The translations under genes and the position numbers were made by a program. 64,000 bases of DNA from Hydrangea macrophylla (lineage: Eukaryota; Streptophyta; Magnoliopsida; Cornales; Hydrangeaceae). Within the stretch, counting starts at the first letter, position 1; every line of letters begins with the position of its first letter. Under the pieces are notes generated by a model. It ran no database searches. It had not been told where the DNA came from and saw only the letters and a list, made by a program, of their open reading frames with translations. The stretch is from positions 27,828,001-27,892,000 of the forward strand of contig CM066993.1 of the NCBI GenBank assembly GCA_033977485.1, given 5' to 3'. Positions 36,760 to 49,607 of this stretch are shown in pieces.

Positions 36760-37768
36760 CGTTATAGAGTACCAGAACATCCATTTCGTCACGAAGAACC
36801 GAAAGCAGTCTTTACTCAAAGAATCACCGCTTCGTCACGAAGAACCGAAAGCGTTACGGAGTACAAGAACATCCATTTCGTCACGAAGAACCGAAAGGAG
36901 TCTTTACTCAAAGAATCACCGCTTCGTCACGAAGAACCGAAAGCGTTATGGAGTACAAGAACATCCATTTCGTCACGAAGAACCGAAAGGAGTTTTCACT
37001 CAAAAATCACCGCTTCGTCACAAAGAACCGAAAGCGTTACAGAGTACAAGAATATCCATTTCGTCACGAAGAATCGAAAGGAGTCTTTACTCAAAGAATC
37101 ACCGCTTTGTCACGAAGAACCGAAAGCGTTACGGAGTACAAGAACATCCATTTCGTCACGAAGAACCGAAAGGAGTTTTCACTCAAAAATCACCGCTTCG
37201 TCACAAAGAACCGAAAGCGTTACGGAGTACAAGAACATCCATTTCGTCACGAAGAATCGAAAGGAGTCTTTACTCAAAGAATCACCGCTTTGTCACGAAG
37301 AACCGAAAGCATTACGGAGTACAAGAACATCCATTTCATCACGAAGAACCGAAAGGAGTCTTTACTCAAAGAATCACCGCTTCGTCACGAAGAACTGAAA
37401 GCGTTACGGAGTACAAGAACATCCATTTCGTCACGAAGAACCGAAAGGAGTTTTCACTCAAAAATCACCGCTTCGTCACAAAGAACCGAAATCGTTACGG
37501 AGTACAAGAACATCCATTTCGTCACGAAGAATCGAAAGGAGTCTTTACTCAAAGAATCACCGCTTTGTCACGAAGAACCGAAAGCGTTACGGAGTACATG
37601 AACATCCATTTCATCACGAAGAACCGAAAGGAGTCTTTACTCAAAGAATCACCGCTTCGTCATGAAGAACTGAAAGCGTTACGGAGTACAAGAACATCCA
37701 TTTCGTCACGAAGAACCGAAAGGAGTCTTTACTGAAAGAATCACCGCTTCGTCACGAAGAACTGAAAG
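36760..37768 (+). repeat. 1,103-bp repeat lacking one 94-bp unit
   Basis: The distance between successive CGTTATAGAG A halves here is 1,009 bp, exactly 94 bp less than the standard period. The missing piece is the second dimer, the TATAAG plus long-B unit that is 94 bp in the clean copies; the CAGTC dimer is followed directly by the third-dimer equivalent. Private variants include GTTATGGAG near 36949, AATATCCATT near 37052, AGCATTACGG near 37310 and ACATGAACATCC near 37598. This looks like loss of one whole unit by unequal exchange or slippage. Confidence 0.75.
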
Positions 37769-38849
37769 CGTTATAGAGTACAAGAACATCCATTTCGTCA
37801 CGAAGAACCGAAAGCAGTCTTTACTCAAAGAATCACCGCTTCGTCACGAAGAACCGAAAGCGTTACGGAGTACAAGAACATCCATTTCGTCACGAAGAAC
37901 TGAAAGCAGTCTTTACTCAAAGAATCACCGCTTCGTCACGAAGAACCGAAAGAGTTACGGAGTACAAGAACATCCATTTCATCACGAAGAACCGAAAGGA
38001 GTCTTTATTCAAAGAATCACTGCTTCGTCACGAAGCACCGAAAGCGTTACGGAGTACAAGAACATCCATTTCGTCATGAAGAACCGAAAGGAGTCTTTAC
38101 TCAAAGAATCACCGCTTCGTCACGAAGAACCGAAAGCGTTACGGAGTACAAGAACATCCATTTCGTCACGAAGAACCGAAATGAGTCTTTATTCAAAGAA
38201 TCACTGCTTCATCACGAAGCACCGAAAGCGTTACGGAGTACAAGAACATCCATTTCGTCACGAAGAACCGAAAGGAGTCTTTACTCAAAGAATCACCGCT
38301 TCGTCACGAAGAACCGAAAGCGTTACGGAGTATAAGAACATCCATTTCATCACGAAGAACCGAAAGGAGTCTTTACTGAAAGAATCACCGCGCTTCGTCA
38401 CGAAGAACCGAAAATGTTACGGAGTACAAGAACATCCATTTCATCACGAAGAACCGAAAGGAGTCTTTACTCAAAGAATCACCGCTTCGTCACGAAGAAC
38501 TGAAAGCATTACGGAGTACAAGAACATCCATTTCGTCACGAAGAACCGAAAGGAGTCTTTACTCAAAGAATCACCGCTTCGTTACGAAGAACTGAAAGCG
38601 TTGTAGAGTACAAGAACATCCATTTCGTCACGAAGAACCGAAAGCAGTCTTTACTCAAAGAATCACCGCTTCGTCACGAAGAACCGAAAGCGTTACGGAG
38701 TACAAGAACATCCATTTCGTCACGAAGAACCGAAAGGAGTCTTTATTCAAAGAATCACCGCTTCGTCACGAAGAACCGAAAGCGTTACGGAGTACAAGAA
38801 CATCCATTTCGTCACGAAGAACCGAAATGAGTCTTTACTCAAAGAATCA

Positions 38850-41800
38850 CCGCTTCGTCACGAAGAACCGAAAGCGTTACGTAGTATAAGAACATCCATT
38901 TTGTTACGAAGAACCGAAAGGAGTCTTTACTGAAAGAATCACCGCGCTTCGTCATGAAGAACCGAAATCGTTACGGAGTACAAGAACATCCATTTCGTCA
39001 CGAAGAATCGAAAGGAGTCTTTACTCAAAGAATCACCGCTTTGTCACGAAGAACCGAAAGCGTTACGGAGTACAAGAACATCCATTTCATCACGAAGAAC
39101 CGAAAGGAGTCTTTACTCAAAGAATCACCGCTTCGTCATGAAGAACTGAAAGCGTTACGGAGTACAAGAACATCCATTTCGTCACGAAGAACCGAAAGGA
39201 GTCTTTACTGAAAGAATCACCGCTTCGTCACGAAGAACTGAAAGCGTTATAGTGTACCAGAACATCCATTTCGTCACGAAGAACCGAAAGCAGTCTTTAC
39301 TCAAAGAATCACCGCTTCGTCACGAAGAACCGAAAGCGTTACGGAGTACAAGAACATCCATTTCGTCACGAAGAACTGAAAGCAGTCTTTACTCAAAGAA
39401 TCACCGCTTCGTCACGAAGAACCGAAAGCGTTACGGAGTACAAGAACATCCATTTCATCACGAAGAACCGAAAGGAGTCTTTATTCAAAGAATCACTGCT
39501 TCGTCACGAAGCACCGAAAGCGTTACGGAGTACAAGAACATCCATTTCGTCATGAAGAACCGAAAGGAGTCTTTACTCAAAGAATCACCGCTTCGTCACG
39601 AAGAACCGAAAGCGTTACGGAGTACAAGAACATCCATTTCGTCACGAAGAACCGAAATGAGTCTTTATTCAAAGAATCACTGCTTCGTCACGAAGCACCG
39701 AAAGCGTTACGGAGTACAAGAACATCCATTTCGTCACGAAGAACCGAAAGGAGTCTTTACTAGAAGAATCACCGCTTCGTCACGAAGAACCGAAAGCGTT
39801 ACAGAGTATAAGAACATCCATTTCATCACGAAGAACCGAAAGGAGTCTTTACTGAAAGAATCACCGTGCTTCGTCACGAAGAACCGAAAATGTTACGGAG
39901 TACAAGAACATCCATTTCATCACGAAGAACCGAAAGGAGTCTTTACTCAAAGAATCACCGCTTCGTCACGAAGAACCGAAAGCGTTACGGAGTACAAGAA
40001 CATCCATTTCGTCACGAAGAACCGAAAGGAGTTTTCACTCAAAAATCACCGCTTCGTCACAAAGAACCGAAAGCGTTACGGAGTACAAGAACATCCATTT
40101 CGTCACGAAGAATCGAAAGGAGTCTTTACTCAAAGAATCACCGCTTTGTCACGAAGAACCGAAAGCGTTACGGAGTACAAGAACATCCATTTCATCACGA
40201 AGAACCGAAAGGAGTCTTTACTCAAAGAATCACCGCTTCGTCACGAAGAACTGAAAGCGTTACGGAGTACAAGAACATCCATTTCGTCACGAAGAACCGA
40301 AAGGAGTTTTCACTCAAAAATCACCGCTTCGTCACAAAGAACCGAAAGCGTTACGGAGTACAAGAACATCCATTTCGTCACGAAGAATCGAAAGGAGTCT
40401 TTACTCAAAGAATCACCGCTTTGTCACGAAGAACCGAAAGCGTTACGGAGTACAAGAACATCCATTTCATCACGAAGAACCGAAAGGAGTCTTTACTCAA
40501 AGAATCACCGCTTCGTCACGAAGAACTGAAAGCGTTACGGAGTACAAGAACATCCATTTCGTCACGAAGAACCGAAAGGAGTCTTTACTGAAAGAATCAC
40601 CGCTTCGTCACGAAGAACTGAAAGCGTTATAGAGTACAAGAACATCCATTTCGTCACGAAGAACCGAAAGCAGTCTTTACTCAAAGAATCACCGCTTCGT
40701 CACGAAGAACCGAAAGCGTTACGGAGTACAAGAACATCCATTTCGTCACGAACAACCGAAAGGAGTCTTTATTCAAAGAATCACCGCTTCGTCACGAAGA
40801 ACAGAAAGTGTTACGGAGAACAAGAACATCCATTTCGTCACGAAGAACCGAAAGGAGTCTTTATTCAAAGAATCACCGCTTCGTCACGAAGAACCGAAAG
40901 CGTTACGGAGTACAAGAACATCCATTTCGTCACGAAGAACCGAAAGGAGTTTTTACTCAAAGAATCACCGCTTCGTCACGAAGAACCGAAAGCGTTACGT
41001 AGTATAAGAACATCCATTTTGTTACGAAGAACCGAAAGGAGTCTTTACTGAAAGAATCACCGCGCTTCGTCATGAAGAACCGAAATCGTTACGGAGTACA
41101 AGAACATCCATTTCGTCACGAAGAATCGAAAGGAGTCTTTACTCAAAGAATCACCGCTTTGTCACGAAGAACCGAAAGCGTTACGGAGTACAAGAACATC
41201 CATTTCATCACGAAGAACCGAAAGGAGTCTTTACTCAAAGAATCACCGCTTCGTCATGAAGAACTGAAAGCGTTACGGAGTACAAGAACATCCATTTCGT
41301 CACGAAGAACCGAAAGGAGTCTTTACTGAAAGAATCACCGCTTCGTCACGAAGAACTGAAAGCGTTATAGAGTACCAGAACATCCATTTCGTCACGAAGA
41401 ACCGAAAGCAGTCTTTACTCAAAGAATCACCGCTTCGTCACGAAGAACCGAAAGCGTTACGGAGTACAAGAACATCCATTTCGTCACGAAGAACTGAAAG
41501 CAGTCTTTACTCAAAGAATCACCGCTTCGTCACGAAGAACCGAAAGTGTTACGGAGTACAAGAACATCCATTTCATCACGAAGAACCGAAAGGAGTCTTT
41601 ATTCAAAGAATCACTGCTTCGTCACGAAGCACCGAAAGCGTTACGGAGTACAAGAACATCCATTTCGTCATGAAGAACCGAAAGGAGTCTTTACTCAAAG
41701 AATCACCGCTTCGTCACGAAGAACCGAAAGCGTTACGGAGTACAAGAACATCCATTTCGTCACGAAGAACCGAAATGAGTCTTTATTCAAAGAATCACTG

Positions 41801-43085
41801 CTTCGTCACGAAGCACCGAAAGCGTTACGGAGTACAAGAACATCCATTTCGTCACGAAGAACCGAAAGGAGTCTTTACTCAAAGAATCACCGCTTCGTCA
41901 CGAAGAACCGAAAGCGTTACGGAGTATAAGAACATCCATTTCATCACGAAGAACCGAAAGGAGTCTTTACTGAAAGAATCACCGTGCTTCGTCACGAAGA
42001 ACCGAAAATGTTACGGAGTACAAGAACATCCATTTCATCACGAAGAACCGAAAGGAGTCTTTACTCAAAGAATCACCGCTTCGTCACGAAGAACCGAAAG
42101 CGTTACGGAGTACAAGAACATCCATTTCGTCACGAAGAACCGAAAGGAGTTTTCACTCAAAAATCACCGCTTCGTCACAAAGAACCGAAAGCGTTACGGA
42201 GTACAAGAACATCCATTTCGTCATGAAGAATCGAAAGGAGTCTTTACTCAAAGAATCACCGCTTTGTCACGAAGAACCGAAAGCGTTACGGAGTACAAGA
42301 ACATCCATTTCATCACGAAGAACCGAAAGGAGTCTTTACTCAAAGAATCACCGCTTCGTCACGAAGAACTGAAAGCGTTACGGAGTACAAGAACATCCAT
42401 TTCGTCACGAAGAACCGAAAGGAGTTTTCACTCAAAAATCACCGCTTCGTCACAAAGAACCGAAAGCGTTACGGAGTACAAGAACATCCATTTCGTCACG
42501 AAGAATCGAAAGGAGTCTTTACTCAAAGAATCACCGCTTTGTCACGAAGAACCGAAAGCGTTACGGAGTACAAGAACATCCATTTCATCACGAAGAACCG
42601 AAAGGAGTCTTTACTCAAAGAATCACCGCTTCGTCACGAAGAACTGAAAGCGTTACGGAGTACAAGAACATCCATTTCGTCACGAAGAACCGAAAGGAGT
42701 CTTTACTGAAAGAATCACCGCTTCGTCACGAAGAACTGAAAGCGTTATAGAGTACAAGAACATCCATTTCGTCACGAAAAACCGAAAGCAGTCTTTACTC
42801 AAAGAATCACCGCTTCGTCACGAAGAACCGAAAGCGTTACGGAGTACAAGAACATCCATTTCGTCACGAACAACCGAAAGGAGTCTTTATTCAAAGAATC
42901 ACCGCTTCGTCACGAAGAACAGAAAGTGTTACGGAGAACAAGAACATCCATTTCGTCACGAAGAACCGAAAGGAGTCTTTATTCAAAGAATCACCGCTTC
43001 GTCACGAAGAACCGAAAGCGTTACGGAGTACAAGAACATCCATTTCGTCACGAAGAACCGAAAGGAGTTTTTACTCAAAGAATCA
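38850..43085 (+). repeat. 2,118-bp higher-order repeat, two tandem copies
   Basis: Copy 1 is about 38850-40967 and copy 2 about 40968-43085, 23 dimers plus two bases. The CGTTACGTAGTATAAG A half at 38875 and 40993 and the CCGTGCTTCG long B near 39865 and 41983 fall at the exact offset. So does GAACAGAAAGTGTTACGGAGAAC near 40800 and 42918. Private differences are TTATAGTGTACC near 39248, CTAGAAGAATC near 39760 and TTACAGAGTATAAG near 39799 in copy 1. Copy 2 has CGTCATGAAGAATCG near 42223 and CACGAAAAACCG near 42775. Confidence 0.85.
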
Positions 43086-43804
43086 CCGCTTCGTCACGAA
43101 GAACCGAAAGCGTTACGGAGTATAAGAACATCCATTTTGTCACAAAGAACAGAAAGGAGTCTTTACTGAAAGAATCACCGCGCTTCGTCACGAAGAACCG
43201 AAAACGTTACGAAGTACAAGAACATCCATTTCGTCACGAAGAACCGAAAGGAGTCTTTACTCAAAGAATCACCGCTTCGTCACGAAGAACCGAAAGCGTT
43301 ACGGAGTACAAGAACATCCATTTCGTCACGAAGAACCGAAAGGAGTTTTCACTCAAAAATCACCGCTTCGTCACAAAGAACCGAAAGCGTTACAGAGTAC
43401 AAGAACATCCATTTCGTCACGAAGAATCGAAAGGAGTCTTTACTCAAAGAATCACCGCTTTGTCACGAAGAACCGAAAGCGTTACGGAGTACAAGAACAT
43501 CCATTTCGTCACGAAGAACCGAAAGGAGTTTTCACTCAAAGAATCACCGCTTCGTCACGAAGAACCGAAAGCGTTACGGAGTACAAGAACATCCATTTCG
43601 TCACGAAGAATCGAAAGGAGTCTTTACTCAAAGAATCACCGCTTTGTCACGAAGAACCGAAAGCGTTACGGAGTACAAGAACATCCATTTCGTCACGAAG
43701 AACCGAAAGGAGTCTTTATTCAAAGAATCACTGCTTCGTCACGAAGCACCGAAAGCGTTACGGTGTACAAGAACATCCATTTCGTCATGAAGAACCGAAA
43801 GGAG
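43086..43804 (+). repeat. Junction region with a recombinant B half
   Basis: This stretch links the 2,118-bp and 829-bp blocks and continues the TATAAG, CGAAGTAC and TACAGAG unit order of the 1,103-bp family. Near 43526 the B half reads GAGTTTTCACTCAAAGAATC: the left part is of the short-B type but the right part is standard, so its length is restored to 46 bp and its core reads GTCACGAAG. That hybrid looks like a crossover or conversion tract between short and standard B halves. CGGTGTACAAG near 43762 is private. Confidence 0.65.
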
Positions 43805-45530
43805 TCTTTACTCAAAGAATCACCGCTTCGTCACGAAGAACCGAAAGCGTTACGGAGTACAAGAACATCCATTTCGTCACGAAGAACCGAAATGAGTCTT
43901 TATTCAAAGAATCACTGCTTCGTCACGAAGCACCGAAAGCGTTACGGAGTACAAGAACATCCATTTCGTCACGAAGAACCGAAAGGAGTCTTTACTCAAA
44001 GAATCACCGCTTCGTCACGAAGAACCGAAAGCGTTACGGAGTATAAGAACATCCATTTCATCACGAAGAACCGAAAGGAGTCTTTACTGAAAGAATCACC
44101 GTGCTTCGTCACGAAGAACCGAAAATGTTACGGAGTATAAGAACATCCATTTCATCACGAAGAACCGAAAGGAGTCTTTACTCAAAGAATCACCGCTTCG
44201 TCACGAAGAACCGAAAGCGTTACGGAGTACAAGAACATCCATTTCGTCACGAAGAACCGAAAGGAGTTTTCACTCAAAAATCACCGCTTCGTCACAAAGA
44301 ACCGAAAGCGTTACGGAGTACAAGAACATCCATTTCGTCACGAAGAATCGAAAGGAGTCTTTACTCAAAGAATCACCGCTTTGTCACGAAGAACCGAAAG
44401 CGTTACGGAGTACAAGAACATCCATTTCATCACGAAGAACCGAAAGGAGTCTTTACTCAAAGAATCACCGCTTCGTCACGAAGAACTGAAAGCGTTACGG
44501 AGTACAAGAACATCCATTTCGTCACGAAGAACCGAAAGGAGTCTTTACTGAAAGAATCACCGCTTCGTCACGAAGAACTGAAAGCGTTATAGAGTACAAG
44601 AACATCCATTTCGTCACGAAGAACCGAAAGCAGTCTTTACTCAAAGAATCACCGCTTCGTCACGAAGAACCGAAAGCGTTACGGAGTACAAGAACATCCA
44701 TTTCGTCACGAAGAACCGAAATGAGTCTTTATTCAAAGAATCACTGCTTCGTCACGAAGCACCGAAAGCGTTACGGAGTACAAGAACATCCATTTCGTCA
44801 CGAAGAACCGAAAGGAGTCTTTACTCAAAGAATCACCGCTTCGTCACGAAGAACCGAAAGCGTTACGGAGTATAAGAACATCCATTTCATCACGAAGAAC
44901 CGAAAGAAGTCTTTACTGAAAGAATCACCGTGCTTCGTCACGAAGAACCGAAAATGTTACGGAGTACAAGAACATCCATTTCATCACGAAGAACCGAAAG
45001 GAGTCTTTACTCAAAGAATCACCGCTTCGTCACGAAGAACCGAAAGCGTTACGGAGTACAAGAACATCCATTTCGTCACGAAGAACCGAAAGGAGTTTTC
45101 ACTCAAAAATCACCGCTTCGTCACAAAGAACCGAAAGCGTTACGGAGTACAAGAACATCCATTTCGTCACGAAGAATCGAAAGGAGTCTTTACTCAAAGA
45201 ATCACCGCTTTGTCACGAAGAACCGAAAGCGTTACGGAGTACAAGAACATCCATTTCATCACGAAGAACTGAAAGGAGTCTTTACTCAAAGAATCACCGC
45301 TTCGTCACGAAGAACTGAAAGCGTTACGGAGTACAAGAACATCCATTTCGTCACGAAGAACCGAAAGGAGTCTTTACTGAAAGAATCACCGCTTCGTCAC
45401 GAAGAACTGAAAGCGTTATAGAGTACAAGAACATCCATTTCGTCACGAAGAACCGAAAGCAGTCTTTACTCAAAGAATCACCGCTTCGTCACGAAGAACC
45501 GAAAGCGTTACGGAGTACAAGAACATCCAT
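43805..45530 (+). repeat. 829-bp higher-order repeat, two tandem copies
   Basis: Copy 1 is about 43805-44633 and copy 2 about 44634-45462, with matching on to about 45530. GAAATGAG occurs at 43889 and 44718, the CCGTGCTTCG long B at 44101 and 44930, and CGTTATAGAG at 44589 and 45418. Differences are GGAGTATAAG near 44135 against GGAGTACAAG near 44964, GAAAGAAGTC near 44904, and GAACTGAAAGGAG near 45267. The unit is nine dimers plus one base, the extra base being the net of one long and one short B. Confidence 0.8.
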
Positions 45531-48500
45531 TTCGTCACGAACAACCGAAAGGAGTCTTTATTCAAAGAATCACCGCTTCGTCACGAAGAACAGAAAGTGT
45601 TACGGAGTACAAGAACATCCATTTCGTCACGAAGAACCGAAAGGAGTCTTTACTCAAAGAATCACCGCTTCGTCACGAAGAACCGAAAGCGTTACGGAGT
45701 ATAAGAACATCCATTTTGTCACGAAGAACCGAAAGGAGTCTTTACTGAAAGAATCACCGCGCTTCGTCACGAAGCACCGAAAGCGTTACGGAGTACAAGA
45801 ACATCCATTTCGTCACGAAGAACCGAAAGGAGTCTTTACTCAAAGAATCACCGCTTCGTCACGAAGAACCGAAAGCGTTACGGAGTATAAGAACATCCAT
45901 TTCATCACGAAGAACCGAAAGGAGTCTTTACTGAAAGAATCACCGTGCTTCGTCACGAAGAACCGAAAATGTTACGGAGTACAAGAACATCCATTTCATC
46001 ACGAAGAACCGAAAGGAGTCTTTACTCAAAGAATCACCGCTTCGTCACGAAGAACCGAAAGCGTTACGGAGTACAAGAACATCCATTTCGTCACGAAGAA
46101 CCGAAAGGAGTTTTCACTCAAAAATCACCGCTTCGTCACAAAGAACCGAAAGCGTTACGGAGTACAAGAACATCCATTTCGTCACGAAGAATCGAAAGGA
46201 GTCTTTACTCAAAGAATCACCGCTTTGTCACGAAGAACCGAAAGCGTTACGGAGTACAAGAACATCCATTTCATCACGAAGAACCGAAAGGAGTCTTTAC
46301 TCAAAGAATCACCACTTCATCACGAAGAACTGAAAGCGTTACGGAGTACAAGAACATCCATTTCGTCACGAAGAACCGAAAGGAGTTTTCACTCAAAAAT
46401 CACCGCTTCGTCACAAAGAACCGAAAGCGTTACGGAGTACAAGAACATCCATTTCGTCACGAAGAATCGAAAGGAGTCTTTACTCAAAGAATCACCGCTT
46501 TGTCACGAAGAACCGAAAGCGTTACGGAGTACAAGAACATCCATTTCATCACGAAGAACCGAAAGGAGTCTTTACTCAAAGAATCACCGCTTCGTCACGA
46601 AGAACTGAAAGCGTTACGGAGTACAAGAACATCCATTTCGTCACGAAGAACCGAAAGGAGTCTTTACTGAAAGAATCACCGCTTCGTCACGAAGAACTGA
46701 AAGCGTTATAGAGTACAAGAACATCCATTTCGTCACGAAGAACCGAAAGCAGTCTTTACTCAAAGAATCACCGCTTCGTCACGAAGAACCGAAAGCGTTA
46801 CGGAGTACAAGAACATCCATTTCGTCACGAACAACCGAAAGGAGTCTTTATTCAAAGAATCACCGCTTCGTCACGAAGAACAGAAAGTGTTACGGAGAAC
46901 AAGAACATCCATTTCGTCACGAAGAACCGAAAGGAGTCTTTATTCAAAGAATCACCGATTCGTCACGAAGAACCGAAAGCGTTACGGAGTACAAGAACAT
47001 CCATTTCGTCACGAAGAACCGAAAGGAGTTTTTACTCAAAGAATCACCGCTTCGTCACGAAGAACCGAAAGCGTTACGGAGTATAAGAACATCCATTTTG
47101 TCACAAAGAACAGAAAGGAGTCTTTACTGAAAGAATCACCGCGCTTCGTCACGAAGAACCGAAAACGTTACGAAGTACAAGAACATCCATTTCGTCACGA
47201 AGAACCGAAAGGAGTCTTTACTCAAAGAATCACCGCTTCGTCACGAAGAACCGAAAGCGTTACGGAGTACAAGAACATCCATTTCGTCACGAAGAACCGA
47301 AAGGAGTTTTCACTCAAAAATCACCGCTTCGTCACAAAGAACCGAAAGCGTTACAGAGTACAAGAACATCCATTTCGTCACGAAGAATCGAAAGGAGTCT
47401 TTACTCAAAGAATCACCGCTTTGTCACGAAGAACCGAAAGCGTTACGGAGTACAAGAACATCCATTTCGTCACGAAGAACCGAAAGGAGTTTTCACTCAA
47501 AAATCACCGCTTCGTCACAAAGAACTGAAAGCGTTACGGAGTACAAGAACATCCATTTCGTCACGAAGAATCGAAAGGAGTCTTTACTCAAAGAATCACC
47601 GCTTTGTCACGAAGAACCGAAAGCGTTACGGAGTACAAGAACATCCATTTCATCACGAAGAACCGAAAGGAGTCTTTACTCAAAGAATCACCGCTTCGTC
47701 ACGAAGAACTGAAAGCGTTACGGAGTACAAGAACATCCATTTCGTCACGAAGAACCGAAAGGAGTTTTCACTCAAAAATCACCGCTTCGTCACAAAGAAC
47801 CGAAATCGTTACGGAGTACAAGAACATCCATTTCGTCACGAAGAATCGAAAGGAGTCTTTACTCAAAGAATCACCGCTTTGTCACGAAGAACCGAAAGCG
47901 TTACGGAGTACAAGAACATCCATTTCATCACGAAGAACCGAAAGGAGTCTTTACTCAAAGAATCACCGCTTCGTCATGAAGAACTGAAAGCGTTACGGAG
48001 TACAAGAACATCCATTTCGTCACGAAGAACCGAAAGGAGTCTTTACTGAAAGAATCACCGCTTCGTCACGAAGAACTGAAAGCGTTATAGAGTACCAGAA
48101 CATCCATTTCGTCACAAAGAACCGAAAGCAGTCTTTACTCAAAGAATCACCGCTTCGTCACGAAGAGCCGAAAGCGTTACGGAGTACAAGAACATCCATT
48201 TCGTCACGAAGAACTGAAAGCAGTCTTTACTCAAAGAATCACCGCTTCGTCACGAAGAACCGAAAGCGTTACGGAGTACAAGAACATCCATTTCATCACG
48301 AAGAACCGAAAGGAGTCTTTATTCAAAGAATCACTGCTTCGTCACGAAGCACCGAAAGCGTTACGGAGTACAAGAACATCCATTTCGTCATGAAGAACCG
48401 AAAGGAGTCTTTACTCAAAGAATCACCGCTTCGTCACGAAGAACCGAAAGCGTTACGGAGTACAAGAACATCCATTTCGTCACGAAGAACCGAAATGAGT

Positions 48501-48570
48501 CTTTATTCAAAGAATCACTGCTTCGTCACGAAGCACCGAAAGCGTTACGGAGTACAAGAACATCCATTTC
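44640..48570 (+). repeat. First copy of the ~5-kb spaced duplication
   Basis: From about 44640 to 46960 this matches 49608-51930 at an offset of exactly 4,968 bp (54 dimers). From about 46890 to 48570 it matches 51950-53630 at 5,060 bp (55 dimers). Nested inside is a 1,015-bp spacing between CCGTGCTTCG long B halves (44930 and 45945). Private variants here include CACCACTTCATC near 46313 and CACCGATTCG near 46955. The remaining 48571-49607 belongs to the same register but has no counterpart after the second copy. Confidence 0.78.
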
Positions 48571-49607
48571 GTCACGAAGAACCGAAAGGAGTCTTTACTC
48601 AAAGAATCACCGCTTCGTCACGAAGAACCGAAAGCGTTACGGAGTACAAGAACATCCATTTCGTCACGAAGAACCGAAAGGATTTTTCACTCAAAAATCA
48701 CCGCTTCGTCACAAAGAACCGAAAGCGTTACGGAGTACAAGAACATCCATTTGGTCACGAAGAATCGAAAGGAGTCTTTACTCAAAGAATCACCGCTTTG
48801 TCACGAAGAACCGAAAGCGTTACGGAGTACAAGAACATCCATTTCATCACGAAGAACCGAAAGGAGTCTTTACTCAAAGAATCACCGCTTCGTCACGAAG
48901 AACTGAAAGCGTTACGGAGTACAAGAACATCCATTTCGTCACGAAGAACCGAAAGGAGTTTTCACTCAAAAATCACCGCTTCGTCACAAAGAACCGAAAT
49001 CGTTACGGAGTACAAGAACATCCATTTCGTCACGAAGAATCGAAAGGAGTCTTTACTCAAAGAATCACCGCTTTGTCACGAAGAACCGAAAGCGTTACGG
49101 AGTACAAGAACATCCATTTCATCACGAAGAACCGAAAGGAGTCTTTACTCAAAGAATCACCGCTTCGTCATGAAGAACTGAAAGCGTTACGGAGTACAAG
49201 AACATCCATTTCGTCACGAAGAACCGAAAGGAGTCTTTACTGAAAGAATCACCGCTTCGTCACGAAGAACTGAAAGCGTTATAGAGTACCAGAACATCCA
49301 TTTCGTCACGAAGAACCGAAAGCAGTCTTTACTCAAAGAATCACCGCTTCGTCACGAAGAACCGAAAGCGTTACGGAGTACAAGAACATCCATTTCGTCA
49401 CGAAGAACTGAAAGCAGTCTTTACTCAAAGAATCACCGCTTCGTCACGAAGAACCGAAAGCGTTACGGAGTACAAGAACATCCATTTCATCACGAAGAAC
49501 CGAAAGGAGTCTTTATTCAAAGAATCACTGCTTCGTCACGAAGCACCGAAAGCGTTACGGAGTACAAGAACATCCATTTCGTCATGAAGAACCGAAAGGA
49601 GTCTTTA
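48571..49607 (+). repeat. Tail of the first ~5-kb block
   Basis: This kilobase contains GGATTTTTCACTC, a GAAATCGTT junction, CATGAAG with ACTGAAAG, CGTTATAGAGTACCAG, CAGTC units and AAGCACCG units. The order matches segments seen at 26.3-27 kb and 34.7-35.4 kb. A private CATTTGGTCACG lies near 48752. It sits between the two 5-kb copies and is absent at the equivalent place after 53.63 kb, where a phase break occurs instead. Confidence 0.65.

Noticed and set aside
39252..40529. Longest open frame, 425 codons, on the + strand; others of 404, 387 and 366 codons at 42926-44140, 59671-60834 and several other places.
   Set aside because: They start at GTG, TTG or ATG triplets created by point variants, have no plausible upstream signal, and encode the same 92-residue cycle in shifting registers. 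Overlapping frames of the same kind run beside them. They end wherever a common variant creates TAG, TGA or TAA, which is expected of a stop-free satellite consensus.
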